Position numbers and translations under genes: made by a program. Of a DNA stretch of 64,000 nt, positions 35,456-49,050 are shown piece by piece. Source of the DNA: Silurus meridionalis (Eukaryota > Chordata > Actinopteri > Siluriformes > Siluridae); contig NC_060893.1 of NCBI RefSeq assembly GCF_014805685.1, positions 15,105,773 to 15,169,772 on the forward strand, given 5' to 3'. A model generated the notes under the pieces. That model made no database searches, was not told where the DNA came from, and was given only the letters and a program-made list of their open reading frames with translations. Positions within the stretch are counted from its first letter, which is position 1, and every line of letters starts with the position of its first letter.

Positions 35456-36572
35456 TTATTTGCTCTCATAGTGAGTATTTTATCTACATCAATATATTTA
35501 TAAGAAAACATTTATAGCAGAAAAAAAAGTCAATTACAAATCATTCAAAAAGAGTGAAAAAATATAAAATTGAATACAACGCTATATTCTTCAGCATCAT
35601 GAAAATCAATTTTCCTCTCTATTTCATTTCGCCTCCAAAGTTCTGCCACGAGTCAGTCAGTAATGTAATGAGATAATATATAGACAATTGTAGTATGAAT
35701 AAAAAAGATAATGACTATCCTGCTCTATGACAGCACCAAAGGCCAATAGTATCATTAGCTCAAATAGAGAATGCAGTTGAAAGTGCTGGACATTTTGATG
35801 GCTATATTCACAAAATAACAAATAACCATCTTTATATTTTATTAATTATAACTGCAGGGTTAAGTTTGCGTTCTTTCAGAAAAAATCTGAAGCACTAAAG
35901 CTGGTGATTATGTGATCAGTCCTAATACACACCTCTAGCTCTAACACCATAATTTCTGTATATAAGAAATTTCAAATTCTTTATAAAACAGTGATTTCAG
36001 TTTTCTTATAGCATATTACATAATTCTAATCATACACAAATACGTACAGTATGTAATTCTTGCAGCTCAAATGATTACGCAGATGTCTGATTACTTAAAC
36101 CGTCCTAATTATACTTTTTTTTTTTTTTTAAGTACAAAACAAATATGAGAGACATCGCATTATACTGCGACATGCAAAATACATTTTTAGCCACATCACC
36201 CGCTACTAGTATATGCATATGTGTTCTTCATATGACATCTAAAATTAGCCAAGTGTATCACCAGGACCATTCATATGTATGCAAACAGCCTGCTTTACAC
36301 ACAGTATGTACTGAGACAGGAGCAGTATTAATGAAACGCTGGTGGAAATCCAGATTTTCAAACACAATGACTATCACTTTTTGGACAAGTCCAATAACAT
36401 TTAGGTTAAATCATTTAACAGAGAATACATACTTTCAATATCGAGTGCCACAAAGATGATGATGGCGACATAGGAGCTTCCGCTGAAACCACAACAGGTT
36501 TTAAAAATATTTGAACATGTACGATTATGAGCAACAATGATTATGCAATTTATAAACATCTAAATCATGTTC
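35456..36572. other. Unassigned non-coding DNA
   Basis: AT-rich. A T-run lies at 36116-36129. The 104-codon frame at 36145-36459 has no recognisable motif. No gene supported. Confidence 0.5.
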
Positions 36573-37080
36573 TCTCAGGGAACCAGGGTTACATACGTAA
36601 CCCAGGGACGTTCCCCCTCAGGAACTCCAGCAGGGTCAACAAAGCTGTGGGAAGAGAGTACAATACCTGACCAATCCCTGCCTAGTGTGGATGGGCACAT
36701 CTAGGTCGAAGGACAGAGGGGCTAGGAGTAGCACTAATGTCAAGGCTAAAAAAACCTGAAAAAGGTCAGTGGGATAGACCAGCCCGCAGCATTGCAAATG
36801 TCGTAGAAAGACACTCCAGAGGAAAAGGTCTTAGAGGCCGCCACGCTCCGGGTTAAGTGAGCTCTGAACCCGAAAGGGAGACTCTTCTTATATGGATTGT
36901 AGCTGATGAATAGCTGGTCCGACTTTCTTTACAGGGCAGTTCTGTGGAAGTATATGTCCAGTGCTCACACCTGACAGATCCGGTTAAGCTTTAACTAGTG
37001 AGAGCAGCTTCCATTGGGCATACAGGAGGATCTGTCATGGCAGCTTGTAAAGGAGGCGAGAGCACTGGCCAACAACTCAA
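36573..37080 (-). pseudogene. DIRS-type tyrosine recombinase remnant
   Basis: On the minus strand a broken frame reads ALDIYFHRTAL, RKSDQLFISYNP, then RAHLTRSVAAS, SGVSFYDICNAAGWS and PLTFFRFF. This is the C-terminal catalytic part of a DIRS-type retrotransposon tyrosine recombinase: the His-x-x-Arg motif is AHLTR (36848-36865), and the helix with the catalytic Tyr should follow GWS. In this copy a run of seven A on the plus strand (36748-36754) gives Phe and a frameshift where Tyr is expected. A deletion lies between YNP and RAH, and stops occur upstream. The 3' edge is marked by a near palindrome at 36578-36615. It is inactive. Confidence 0.7.
36578..36615. repeat. Near-palindrome at end of DIRS remnant
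   Basis: GGGAAC...GGGTTACATACGTAACCC...GTTCCC: nested complementary arms (GGGTTAC/GTAACCC and GGGAAC/GTTCCC) around a 4-base centre. DIRS elements end in unusual inverted repeats; this may be the terminal structure of the element. Confidence 0.55.
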
Positions 37081-39678
<2,598 letters not shown>

Positions 39679-40222
39679 CAGTACAGACCAAAAGTTTGGA
39701 CACACCTTCTCATTCAAAGAGTTTTCTTTATTTTCATGACTATGAAAATTGTAGAGTCACACTGAAGGCATCAAGGGCTATTTGACCAAGAAGGAGAGTG
39801 ATGGGTGCTGCGCCAGATGACCTGGCCTCCACAGTCACCGGACCTGAACCCAATCGAGATGGTTTAGGGGTGAGCTGGACCGCAGAGTGAAGGCAAAGGG
39901 CCAACAAGTGCCAAGCATCTCGGGAACTCCTTCAAGACTGTTCGAAGACCATTTCAGGTCACTACCTCTTGAAGCTCATCAAGAGAATGCCAAGAGTGTG
40001 CAAAGCAGTAATCAAAGCAAATGGTGGCTACTTTGAAGAACCTAGAATATGACATTTTTCAGTTCTTTCACACTTTTTTGTTATGTATATAATTCCATAT
40101 ATAATTCCACATGTGTTAATTCATAGTTTTGATGCCTTCAGTGTGAATCTACAATTTTCATAGTCATGAAAATAAAGAAAACTTTGAATGAGAAGGTGTG
40201 TCCAAACTTTTGGTCTGTACTG
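39679..40222 (+). mobile_element. Tc1-like deletion derivative, family C
   Basis: The termini CAGTACAGACCAAAAGTTTG (39679) and its complement CAAACTTTTGGTCTGTACTG (ending 40222) are well preserved, are part of inverted repeats of about 100 bases, and are flanked by TA target duplications (39677-39678, 40223-40224). Between them lies only the 3' part of a Tc1-type transposase gene. At 544 bases it is about one third of a usual Tc1 element. It shows low divergence between its ends, so it is a fairly recent insertion. Confidence 0.9.
39811..40050 (+). pseudogene. Tc1 transposase C-terminal remnant
   Basis: The frame from 39811 reads VLRQMTWPPQSPDLNPIEMV and then stops. DLNPIE carries the last acidic residue of the Tc1 DDE/D triad. 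Beyond it, ELDRRVKAK- and AVIKA-GGYFEE-like segments appear in other frames, so at least two indels have occurred. The DNA-binding domain and first two catalytic Asp are deleted. No active protein can be made. Confidence 0.8.
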
Positions 40223-40322
40223 TATATATAAGTCAATATAAATAATTAAAATCTCAGTAGGCTTAAAATAATAAGATGAGGGTATTACACAATGAAAAGT
40301 TCAAAGGATATGACCCAAAATC

Positions 40323-40353
40323 CACACACACACCACACACCCCCACACCCCAT

Positions 40354-40437
<84 letters not shown>

Positions 40438-40455
40438 ACACATACACACACACAC
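40323..40455. repeat. (CA)n microsatellite, interrupted
   Basis: A CA array with CCCC and CATA interruptions; purest at 40355-40403. Confidence 0.97.
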
Positions 40456-41454
40456 CTTCTTCCTTGCTTGCCATGCTGCCTGCTCGGAACTTTATGGTTG
40501 TCGGCAGGTCACTCAGGGCAGCCCTAGAGTTAATTAAAGACTGTAAAACAATCTGTCTGCCATTTCTCCTGTGATGTATGTTCACCTCGAGCTAAGAATC
40601 TGCTGAGGACATGCACTCTGTATAGTGTGTGTTCACCCACCATCACCTCCTTTGTATGTGTGGACCCCCATATGCAGCACACAGCAGAGATGTTGGGACC
40701 AATTTTCTCATTATTCTTTCAAAGTGTCTGCGATTTTCAGAAGGTCTCTGTAGCAATGCAGGAGCCCTACATCCACAGCGGCACAACAAGGGGAGGATGT
40801 GGGGATAAGGAAATCATAGTACTTCATCACAGCGCAACAAATGACCTTATCACCGGGCAGAGGATCCGTAAATGCAGTGTGACGGGAGCATACACGTACA
40901 CACATGCATGCACGCACAAGCGGTTTATCCTGCTAAACATTAAGAGGCAACACAAACGAAAACAGCTAAACAACAAGGCCGGCAATTTCACAGCAGGCGC
41001 TCCAAAGGGAGGAAAATGTGACATTGATTTATGTGTGATGGATGTTATCACCATGAAGAGATGAGTTGTGTTAGCAGCAATGGTGGATGTTGCAGTAATG
41101 TGCACCATGTGATCTTAGGATATGAACAGAACAGGCTTGCCTATGTCACTATGCTATATTTAATACACTATCAATTCTACCACATCTATAGTGTATCTGT
41201 AAAGGTATTATCTCAAAAGTTTCCTGACAAAATCCATAAAACCTCTGGACTCTAATCTCAATAATAAATTTGTGTATTTATTATTCTTTGAATGCCGTCA
41301 ATCAATAGCTATTTTCGTGGCAGGATCGAGGAAGATAACGCGAGACATTTTAGCAGTTTTTATAGTATTAAAACAATAAAATCTTATAGTATTCAACTGT
41401 GTACAACAGAATTTGTATGAGGTCACTCACTTTAATATTAACTAAGAAATGTAA
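40456..41454. other. Unassigned non-coding DNA
   Basis: No exon supported, despite a 145-codon frame (40627-41064) with no domain. The block 40740-41040 has more CpG than the surroundings and no repeats. Confidence 0.45.
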
Positions 41455-41655
41455 CATTTTCTGAGTCGGGTTCCTCTCAAGGTTTCTTCCTCATTACATC
41501 TAAGGGAGTTTTTCGTTGCCACAATCGCCACAATGCTCATCTGGGATGAATACACATTGTTCACCTCAACTGTTAATTTCTGTAAAGCTGCTTCAAGACA
41601 ATGTCTCTTGTGAAAAGCGCTATAGAAATAACCTTAACTTAACTTGACTTGACTG
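41455..41655 (+). mobile_element. Retroelement 3' tail, tail family 1, best copy
   Basis: Order: TCTGAGTCGGGTTCCTCTCA, AGGTTTCTTCCTCATTACAT, GGGAGTTTTTCGTTGCCAC, TGTAAAGCTGCTTCAAGACA, AAGCGCTATAGAAATAA and an (ACTTG/ACTTA)n end. This is a very common teleost 3' terminus with a simple-repeat tail. No coding part attached, as in 5'-truncated retroelements. Confidence 0.75.
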
Positions 41656-43160
41656 TTGTTAAGAGCATAACTTTCCATAAATATATATTTATATATGTTT
41701 GTCCTTTTTGTTTTACAGCGGTTGCATGTTGGGGTAACTCATAATCAGTGTTGTTAAATTTCTGCATTTATACAAAACTTAATTCATTGGAATACAATAT
41801 TTTCAGGATTGATCCTACATATTTTTCTTATTTTTGAAGTGGACTGCTTTTTTAATTTAAAGGTTTTCTTTACCAACACAGTGTTGAAGGGGCTCAAATT
41901 GAACATGATTTGGATACCTTATGAAAAGCATCACACCTTTAAGATCTTTCTTGTTAGTAACAGATTTAAAACAACTGTTACACTAAGGGATTTCTTTAAG
42001 GCTAGACATTTCAACCTGAACCCAAAATAGTATTTGGAATCAATAATTTATGAACTTATGCATTTTTTTAATTTATATTTTGCCAGTCACTCAGTTCTGA
42101 TCTGAAAATTTATTCCTGACTGCCTTATTGGTTCTGACCATTTATGGCACGTGGTCATCCCTAATTATACAAATAATTTTAAATACAATTTTTATTTAAA
42201 AAAGAAAGAAACATTATTAAGATTTAATTATTTTCAGGGTGCTAAAATTGTGTAAAATAGTGAGAGCCAAGGAACAATAAGAAAAGCAGACCTCAAGTGT
42301 AACCACTATTTATTAATAAGCACCTCCTCCATTTTATTAATCACCAGACCATAAGTCAGACCACTTCTATTGCTTCTAAAAAACAATAACATTCATTATT
42401 TTTATTCACATATGGCCTGCTGCTGCTTTAGTTGAAAAATCTAACAAGGTGTCTTCTGTGTCACTATAGCAAGAAATCAAGCATCATTAATGCTGCAGTA
42501 AGTCCGCCGATTTTGGCATCTGTGCGTTTTTCATAGCACACCCTTCCTGACAGAGAACTTTTAGCTAGGAGCTGACAAGTGACTTTATCCTGAAGAAGAT
42601 GAAGAACAGGCTGGTATGTAAGAGAATTTGACCACAAACACGTTTGAACTCGTGAGTCTCCCCAGAGTACTGCAGAGTGAGAACACATCCTGGATCCTCT
42701 TATTCTCTGTGTCAACACAGTGGAACACATTGCACCAAAGTCGAGGGCTTCTGTCCCTGCTGGCCACTTGGCGGATAGCCAGAGAGCCTTTCTGTTACTG
42801 GGTTAAAAGACAAACGGCCTCTTAATGCCAATGGCCATGTGAGGTGACCCGAGCAACCACTATGAGCCCTACATCAAATCCCTGAAAACACAGGGCTTTG
42901 CAAGAGTCCCTATTTTGAGAGGGTATCAATGTTCACTTCGGTCTGGGAGCAAAATCACATAATTTAGACACATACTGCAGTTCGAGACAAGGAGAATCTA
43001 ATCTGGGTGGGGGAAAAAAGATCTTTGTAAGTAAAGGAAAATGAGAACGGCGTTGCAACGCTGCCACAGACATGGTACAAGATTTGAAGCAAAACGAGTT
43101 TCATATGCCCTGATGTAATAGTGAAAGAACACAGCTAAATAGCACAGAGATCCACCTTTA
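41656..43160. other. Unassigned non-coding DNA
   Basis: No gene supported. AT-rich up to 42400; 42560-42830 is moderately GC-rich and single-copy-looking. Confidence 0.5.
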
Positions 43161-43167
43161 TTTAATT

Positions 43168-43203
43168 GTTTTTTTTTTTTGTTTGTTTTTTTTTTTTTTT
43201 TTT
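43168..43203. repeat. Poly(T) tract
   Basis: A T-run of 36 bases interrupted by two G. It could be the reversed A-tail of an unrecognised insertion, though no adjacent element is visible. Confidence 0.85.
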
Positions 43204-45908
43204 ACAAAAGGCTATAGGGAGAACTAAAAATCTAGTGGAAGTTCAAATAAAATGATATAAAAAAAAAAAACTCCTAGTGCAGTTGTGCATGAACGTGTAA
43301 GTGCCTAAAAAAATGTTTAGGCACATCAAACCCTGGAGCATTTCACAGAGATGAAATCTCCGGCTATAATAAGGATCAATGCAAATGCGCTGCCATATGT
43401 ACTCCTGCTTCAGATGGCTGAGACTGGCTTCAGCACTATTCCTCCACAGTAACTCCACTCCTAATAACCTGTGGCCCCTTTAGCCAAAACACAGAGTACA
43501 CACTATGGGCAGGATTAATAGATTTGTGCTATCTTAGCGCAAACATACCAGAATGACAACAGACAAGCAACACATGCCCTAGTACATATTCATTGTGACT
43601 GTAAATTCCTAAACTACATTCACTTGTTTTTTTTAATTCAGTTGTCTTTTGGAAATGTGATGTCTGAACAGGACATGGAGAGGTGTCCTCTGTCCTCAAT
43701 GCAAGCATGATATAACAGCTAAACAATAGCCGAAGCTTGCATTATCTAAATGCTCAAGATTACAGCTGTTCAGCGCACACATTAGACACAGGTGCGTGTG
43801 CACAAACAGATCAAACCCATCCTGGGAGGGAGGACAGAACGCATTTGTCTTGTGGAGCTCAGCCTGTCAGCTCTTCTCAATCTAAATACATAAACATGGG
43901 GGTGTTCAAAGGTGGGAGTTGTCTCCTGCTGCTATTTAAAAAAATCACTGATGTGTTAGCTATCACTTCGCATTAGAAATTACACACATATACATTCTTT
44001 TATGTCGATTTGCATGCAGACACGTGGCATATGCCTTTAAACCAAACATCTAACTGTTTAAGTAGCTGTCAACGATTCAAGTGCTGCTGAACCATGTACC
44101 CACTAACTGAGTCGTATGATGCTATTATGATAAAAATGAATAATAATAGATCCGAGGGAAGAGGGCAGGGCTTCCAGCTGTGTCAGGTAATACTTGTTAG
44201 TTCAAAACAGCTGTCAATCATTGCTTATCTCTTCTTTTTTATTGTTGGAAAACTACTGCTTATTTTCAGTGTATTTCTGAGCCATAACTCATACATAAGC
44301 ATACTCCAATGTAAAATGGTAATGCTCAAACAGAAATATGAAATTATGCCATGTTTGATATTATAATAATGTATTACAATTGAAATAAACATGACTGGAC
44401 ATGGGTGAAGTGTAAGGCCTAGCCAAGACAGTGGTAGTAGAAGGAGATATCTGTACAGCAAGCAATGCAAGCTGAGACTCTTCTGTAGGGAAGGACAAGG
44501 AGATCATCAGCATGAGGTGGTGTACAGTTAGAAGTGAAAAGAACAGATCCTTGAAGCACATCAGTCCTGGCCCTATGTGATTTAGACATCTGAACCTTCC
44601 CTGATAGTCAGTAGTATGGAACAGTGTTAGTGATTCACAGCATCACACACACTTCCCCACTGATATTCAGCACACTGCTTTCCACAAACCACTACTCAAA
44701 TACGCTTTAATATTTAAGGGAAACTCACACACATTAAATATTGCTTGTAGCCATATAATATTTATTGTATTATACATCACATTTAATATTCAAAAGGAAC
44801 ATGCAAGAGCACAGGTCTTGAAACATCAATTCATATTTAAAAGGTATTCTGCAAAAGAAAAAAAAAACACTCAAAGGGAAAAGTCAAGGTCTCCTTTATT
44901 TTATAACTGATGTGCTCGAATTATAATCAAATCTTTTTTAAAGAGGTTCAGAGAGCCTATGGCATCAATAATGCATTTCTCAATACATATGTGTGACTAA
45001 TAAATGAATAAAGATCTACTTCATACATATTTCAGTCTTCCTCTTACCTCCAGACAGCACACTCAGGAAATAAACAAATATATGACACATACTGAATAAA
45101 GACAATAGTAGGATTACATGCGTTGCTGTGGCTGTTATAAATGTCTGTGTAGAAAGTGGACAGTACGGGTAAGATGTGCAGATACAAACATGTGTGTGCA
45201 CAGTGTCCTACACGCATAAGGCACCATGGGACTGCTGCTTGCTAATTTGTTGGCTCTCAGAAACAGCTGTCCTTACATGTCCAGAGTGTCCCAATGGAGA
45301 GTGGCATGTGTGAGGGGAAACAACTGGCATCTTGTCCCCAGATTACACCGCACAGCTGAACAGATCTGCTTCTCTGACTGTGTCAGTGCACCAATGAAGT
45401 CCGCTGAGAGCGAGAGTGAAACGCTAAGATGGAGGTGGAACAACGTCACATCTCATGATAAAGCACCAATGAATCTGGAGGGACTCTCCTTCAAGCAGCA
45501 CTTTGGGAAATTAATATAACAGGCATATAAATGATGGGAATCTCCAACTGGCAGGCATGGGATTAGTGTTAGCTTCAACACTAAGGCTGCTATCCTGTTC
45601 ATGTTCATTTTAAAAATGACTCATAGTTTTACTCTGAGTTCTTCCTTTTTTCATTCGCGAGTGTGTTTAAACGAACAAAGCCAAAACACACATGAGGCAC
45701 CATGGATCTTTGTTATGACAGTCAGGTATTCTGTTTGTAGGAGCCTCCATTATCGGAATAGCGGCACAATTGAATTGGTACAAGCAAACTGCATCCATCC
45801 TAACCTAGTTTCAAAGATATCATCAATGTTAGCTCCAAGTCTCGTGCTGGGAATTCATGGAAAAAGACAAATTGCAGGCCTGGAGGAATGTGAAGTGTGA
45901 GTCAGTGA
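43204..45908. other. Unassigned; candidate regulatory segments
   Basis: No gene supported. The segment 43330-43470 contains a perfect octamer ATGCAAAT (43379-43386). The segment 45226-45540 is open, CpG-containing and repeat-free, but shows no protein family signature. Confidence 0.4.

Positions 45909-45910
<2 letters not shown>

Positions 45911-45948
<38 letters not shown>
45911..45948. repeat. (TG)n microsatellite
   Basis: TG array of 38 bases. Confidence 0.97.
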
Positions 45949-45949
<1 letters not shown>

Positions 45950-46057
45950 TAGGAACGCTTCCAATATAAAATTTTATAAAACGCATTAACTGCTGGACCT
46001 ACAAATACAATTTACAATATTGCATTATGTATCATGCATGTTTTCTGTACATACTCA

Positions 46058-46175
46058 GACACTCACACCTAGGGTCAGTGTAGCTTCACCAATCCACCTG
46101 CCAGCATGCTTTTGGACTGTGAGAGGAAACCTGGAGAACGTGGAGGAAACTTAAACAGACACGGGGGGGGACACT
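46058..46175 (-). mobile_element. V-SINE-like fragment
   Basis: CACTCACACCTAGGGTCAGT, CCAATCCACCTGCCAGCATG, CTTTTGGACTGTGAGAGGAA and GAACGTGGAGGAAACTTAAA match the centre of the SINE at 16325-16660 in the same orientation. Head and tail are missing. Confidence 0.65.
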
Positions 46176-46810
46176 TGAAACTGAGTAACCACAGCTCACA
46201 ATCTATTTTTTTTAGCATGTGCTTAATACGTCTATACCTTCTCTAACAATATAAAGAGAAAAATGACCTCTGTGCTAAATGAGCTGAAATGCACATCGCT
46301 GCAATCTTTATATAGAAATCTTGAACTGGTTTATGTTTTATACACACATACACACCACGCACATCAAGGACAGAATGAGGATGGAGGGAACTGGATTTCT
46401 CTCAGAACTCTCCTGGGTTCTCTCATTAGCAAAAGCACAGGAACTGCAGTGCAGACCAGGAGGGACCATGCATGTCCAGGGAACACATATGCGAGCCAGA
46501 GACACTTAAAAACACTACAAAATGGATGAATGTAAAAGGAAGAATTAGGAGGACAGGAATAGAGCCAGAAATAGATTATGCAAAAGCAACCATGGTGGAG
46601 TTTTTTTAAAAGGGTCATGAACTCTGACCTTACACAACCTTTTTATTAATTGGATCTGTTCCACAGTGTTTGTCTCGCAGTGTTATGGCACCTGAGAGGT
46701 CAGCTAAAAGCAGGGTAAGATGTCAAAGCTATTCACACAGGTGAATGTGCATTGGATGCCAATTATTGAAGATTTTGCTTACAAATACATAATATTTTAT
46801 ATATAGGCCA
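46176..46810. other. Unassigned non-coding DNA
   Basis: No gene or repeat recognised apart from a G-run at 46163-46170. Confidence 0.5.
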
Positions 46811-47268
46811 ATCAGCAACACATTACATATTGTAGAAGCACACAGACACAAGTCAAGAACTTTACTTAACGTCCACATAAAACCACAATAGGGGATTTCA
46901 GTGACTTAAACCAAGACATGTCTGTTGATACCAAAAGAGCTGATTTGAGTATTTCAGAAACTGTTAATCTCCTTGGAATTTCACACAATACAGTGTCTGG
47001 AGCTTACACAGAATGGTGTGAAAAACTTAAAACCATCTGGTGTGTGGAGTGTCGGAGACACCTAGTTCATGAAAGAAATTTGAGGTAAATAGTTAGATGA
47101 GTGTGATCAGGAAGTCTACAGTAACTTAAATAATAACTCTTTACAACGATAATGAGCAGAAAAGCAACACAGGCTATATATCAGAACTTCAAGTAGAAGA
47201 GCTATAAAAGCAGAAGCCCCCATTAGTCCTGTCAGTTGAATTCTGTTATAATGGACACAGCAAAAAGA
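46811..47268 (+). mobile_element. Tc1-like fragment, family B
   Basis: Blocks in order: GGCCAATCAGCAACACATTA (from 46806), TTTCAGTGACTTAAACCAAG, GAGTATTTCAGAAACTGTTA, GGAATTTCACACAATACAGT, TTACACAGAATGGTGTGAAA, TAATGAGCAGAAAAGCA and CCTGTCAGTTGAATTCTG. They correspond to the 5' flank and the helix-turn-helix and early part of a Tc1-type transposase gene. Stops are frequent and the catalytic half is missing. Confidence 0.75.
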
Positions 47269-48659
47269 CTAAAGAAAGAAAATCAGTTTTAATAAAATAA
47301 TGATAAATAATGATATATTTAGAACATTTTTAAGATAATTCAATTTTTACATTTAAAATTGGTACATTTACTGTTGTTGCATTTGTCTATTTATTAGAGG
47401 TAGAAAAATTATTAACAAACTTTACTGTACTAGCAAAATGACAGGAGACCTTATATCTTCAGCACCATGGACAACTCTCTTAATCGCTCCACTGTCACAA
47501 TTTCACAAACTTCATTTGAAAATTGCTCATAAAGCTACTTCTTATACACACACACACACACATACAAGCACACACACATTCACACAGCCTCCATCTTTCA
47601 GCTGATTTTTCTCTCTCTCTTTCTCTCTCTCAGTCTGTGGAGCAGATGGATTGTACCCACAATGTGACTGCTAAGCAATGATGATGCGTCAGCCAATCAG
47701 AAACAAGCCGAGTAGATTCATATAGGTTACCTGATACAGTGCCTTGGCAACAGCGGTCGCTTAATCACTCTATAATGACGTGTGCTCTGTACAAATGCCC
47801 ATGAAATTGTGCCTAAGGAAATAAATGAAGCCAAAAACCTACTCCATAAGTGTTCCAGATTTAACAGATGTCAAATGTTTAAGTTTTTTTATACACATTT
47901 TCTGCCCAATTTTGCTTGACACAGACACAGATTTGGTTGAATGAATCATCTGGAATGCATACATAAAGCAGAGTAAACAGAGCTGAGGTTAAATGTCTAG
48001 CAACCGACCTTTATTAACATTGACTTTTTTCAATTTCATCTAGTGGTCATTCATTATAAAGTACTATTTCTGCTAGAATAGTACTTGATAGTATCTTGTT
48101 CCTGGTACAAGAAAAATCCCTACACCCACATACAAACATTATTTTGACCTCGGCTATAGTTAAAATCGGATCAGGTCTAGCACTGAGACACAAAGTGTTT
48201 ACAGAAGGGAAAATCTACATGTACTGTCTGCCGAACAACACTGTTTATTCAGACTTCCATTACATGAGCAGAAAATAACAGCAATGGTTGCACAGTGCTG
48301 CTTATTGCTTCTTAGGTTAAAATTGCTTTTGATATATTAACAAATCACTGCAGAAAAGCACTGAGCCCTGATGATCTTTTTTTTTTTCACATTTCCTAGC
48401 AGAATGTCAGTGACTACACTGAGCTGCATTCATCCTGGTAAACTTGGTTTATAAGAGCTGATGAGAATAAAAGTCAATGGCTTTGTTAATCAGTAGATTT
48501 GCTAAGCACAGGAAGAAAGGATAATTTGCTGAAAACAAACACAACATTATCCATTTGTTGTACATTTGCTATTTGAATGGGAGGAATCTATTCATTTGAA
48601 TTGTCCCAAAACAGCGTTATGGAAGTAAATAGATAACAAATACATTTTACCATCATAAT
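47269..48659. other. Unassigned; promoter-like motif cluster
   Basis: No gene supported. 47640-47790 carries a cluster of promoter-type motifs, listed separately. A short CA run (47548-47564) and CT run (47611-47629) lie just upstream. Confidence 0.45.
47684..47782. promoter_or_regulatory. CRE / CCAAT / X-box-like motif cluster
   Basis: Within 100 bases: TGCGTCA (47685-47691), CCAAT (47693-47697), GTGCCTTGGCAAC (47739-47751, similar to the RFX-bound X-box) and TGACGTG (47776-47782) after a TATAA (47771-47775). CRE, X-box-like and CCAAT motifs are often combined in vertebrate promoters. No transcript or exon is seen next to it, so the call is tentative. Confidence 0.25.
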
Positions 48660-48815
48660 ATTGCCCCTACAAGTTACTCCCTAATGCGCAAGCCAGTGGC
48701 AACAGTGGTGAGGAAAAATTTCCTGAGATAGTATGAGGTAGAAACCAGACTCAAAAGGGAACCCATCCGCATCTGTGTGACATAGATGTCCATTCATTAT
48801 AATTCCATCACTGTT
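48660..48815 (-). mobile_element. Retroelement tail, tail family 1
   Basis: The plus strand is the complement of the 41455-41600 copy: CGCAAGCCAGTGGCAACAGT, GGTGAGGAAAAATTTCCTGA, AACCAGACTCAAAAGGGAAC and CATCCGCATCTGTGTGACA. The A-rich end is not preserved. Confidence 0.65.
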
Positions 48816-48874
48816 GAGGTTATCAAACTTCATCCAAAGTAGTCCACCACGATGGATCAGGGAGTTTGGGTTTC

Positions 48875-49050
48875 AAGCCAAGTAGCTTTTATTGTCATTC
48901 CAACCATATATACAGTAGTTGCCGCAGTACACAGTGAAATGAGACTTTTTTCACAAACACTGGTGCTACATTAAACAACATAAAGCTACAGTACATCACA
49001 CAACATCGCTCTGCATGACAGAACTCAGAGCTAAGGACTAAAGTGAGTTT
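48875..49050 (-). mobile_element. Retroelement tail, tail family 2
   Basis: The plus strand starts AAGCCAAGTAGCTTTTATTG, TCATTCCAACCATATATACA, then GTACACAGTGAAATGAGAC and CATAAAGCTACAGTACATCA. Read on the minus strand it ends '...TTTCACTGTGTACTG...GACAATAAAAGCTACTTGG', the same type of terminus as 11825-12008. Confidence 0.65.

Noticed and set aside
40627..41064. 145-codon frame
   Set aside because: No domain, mixed composition, and overlapping frames of similar length on the other strand. Probably chance in slightly GC-richer DNA.
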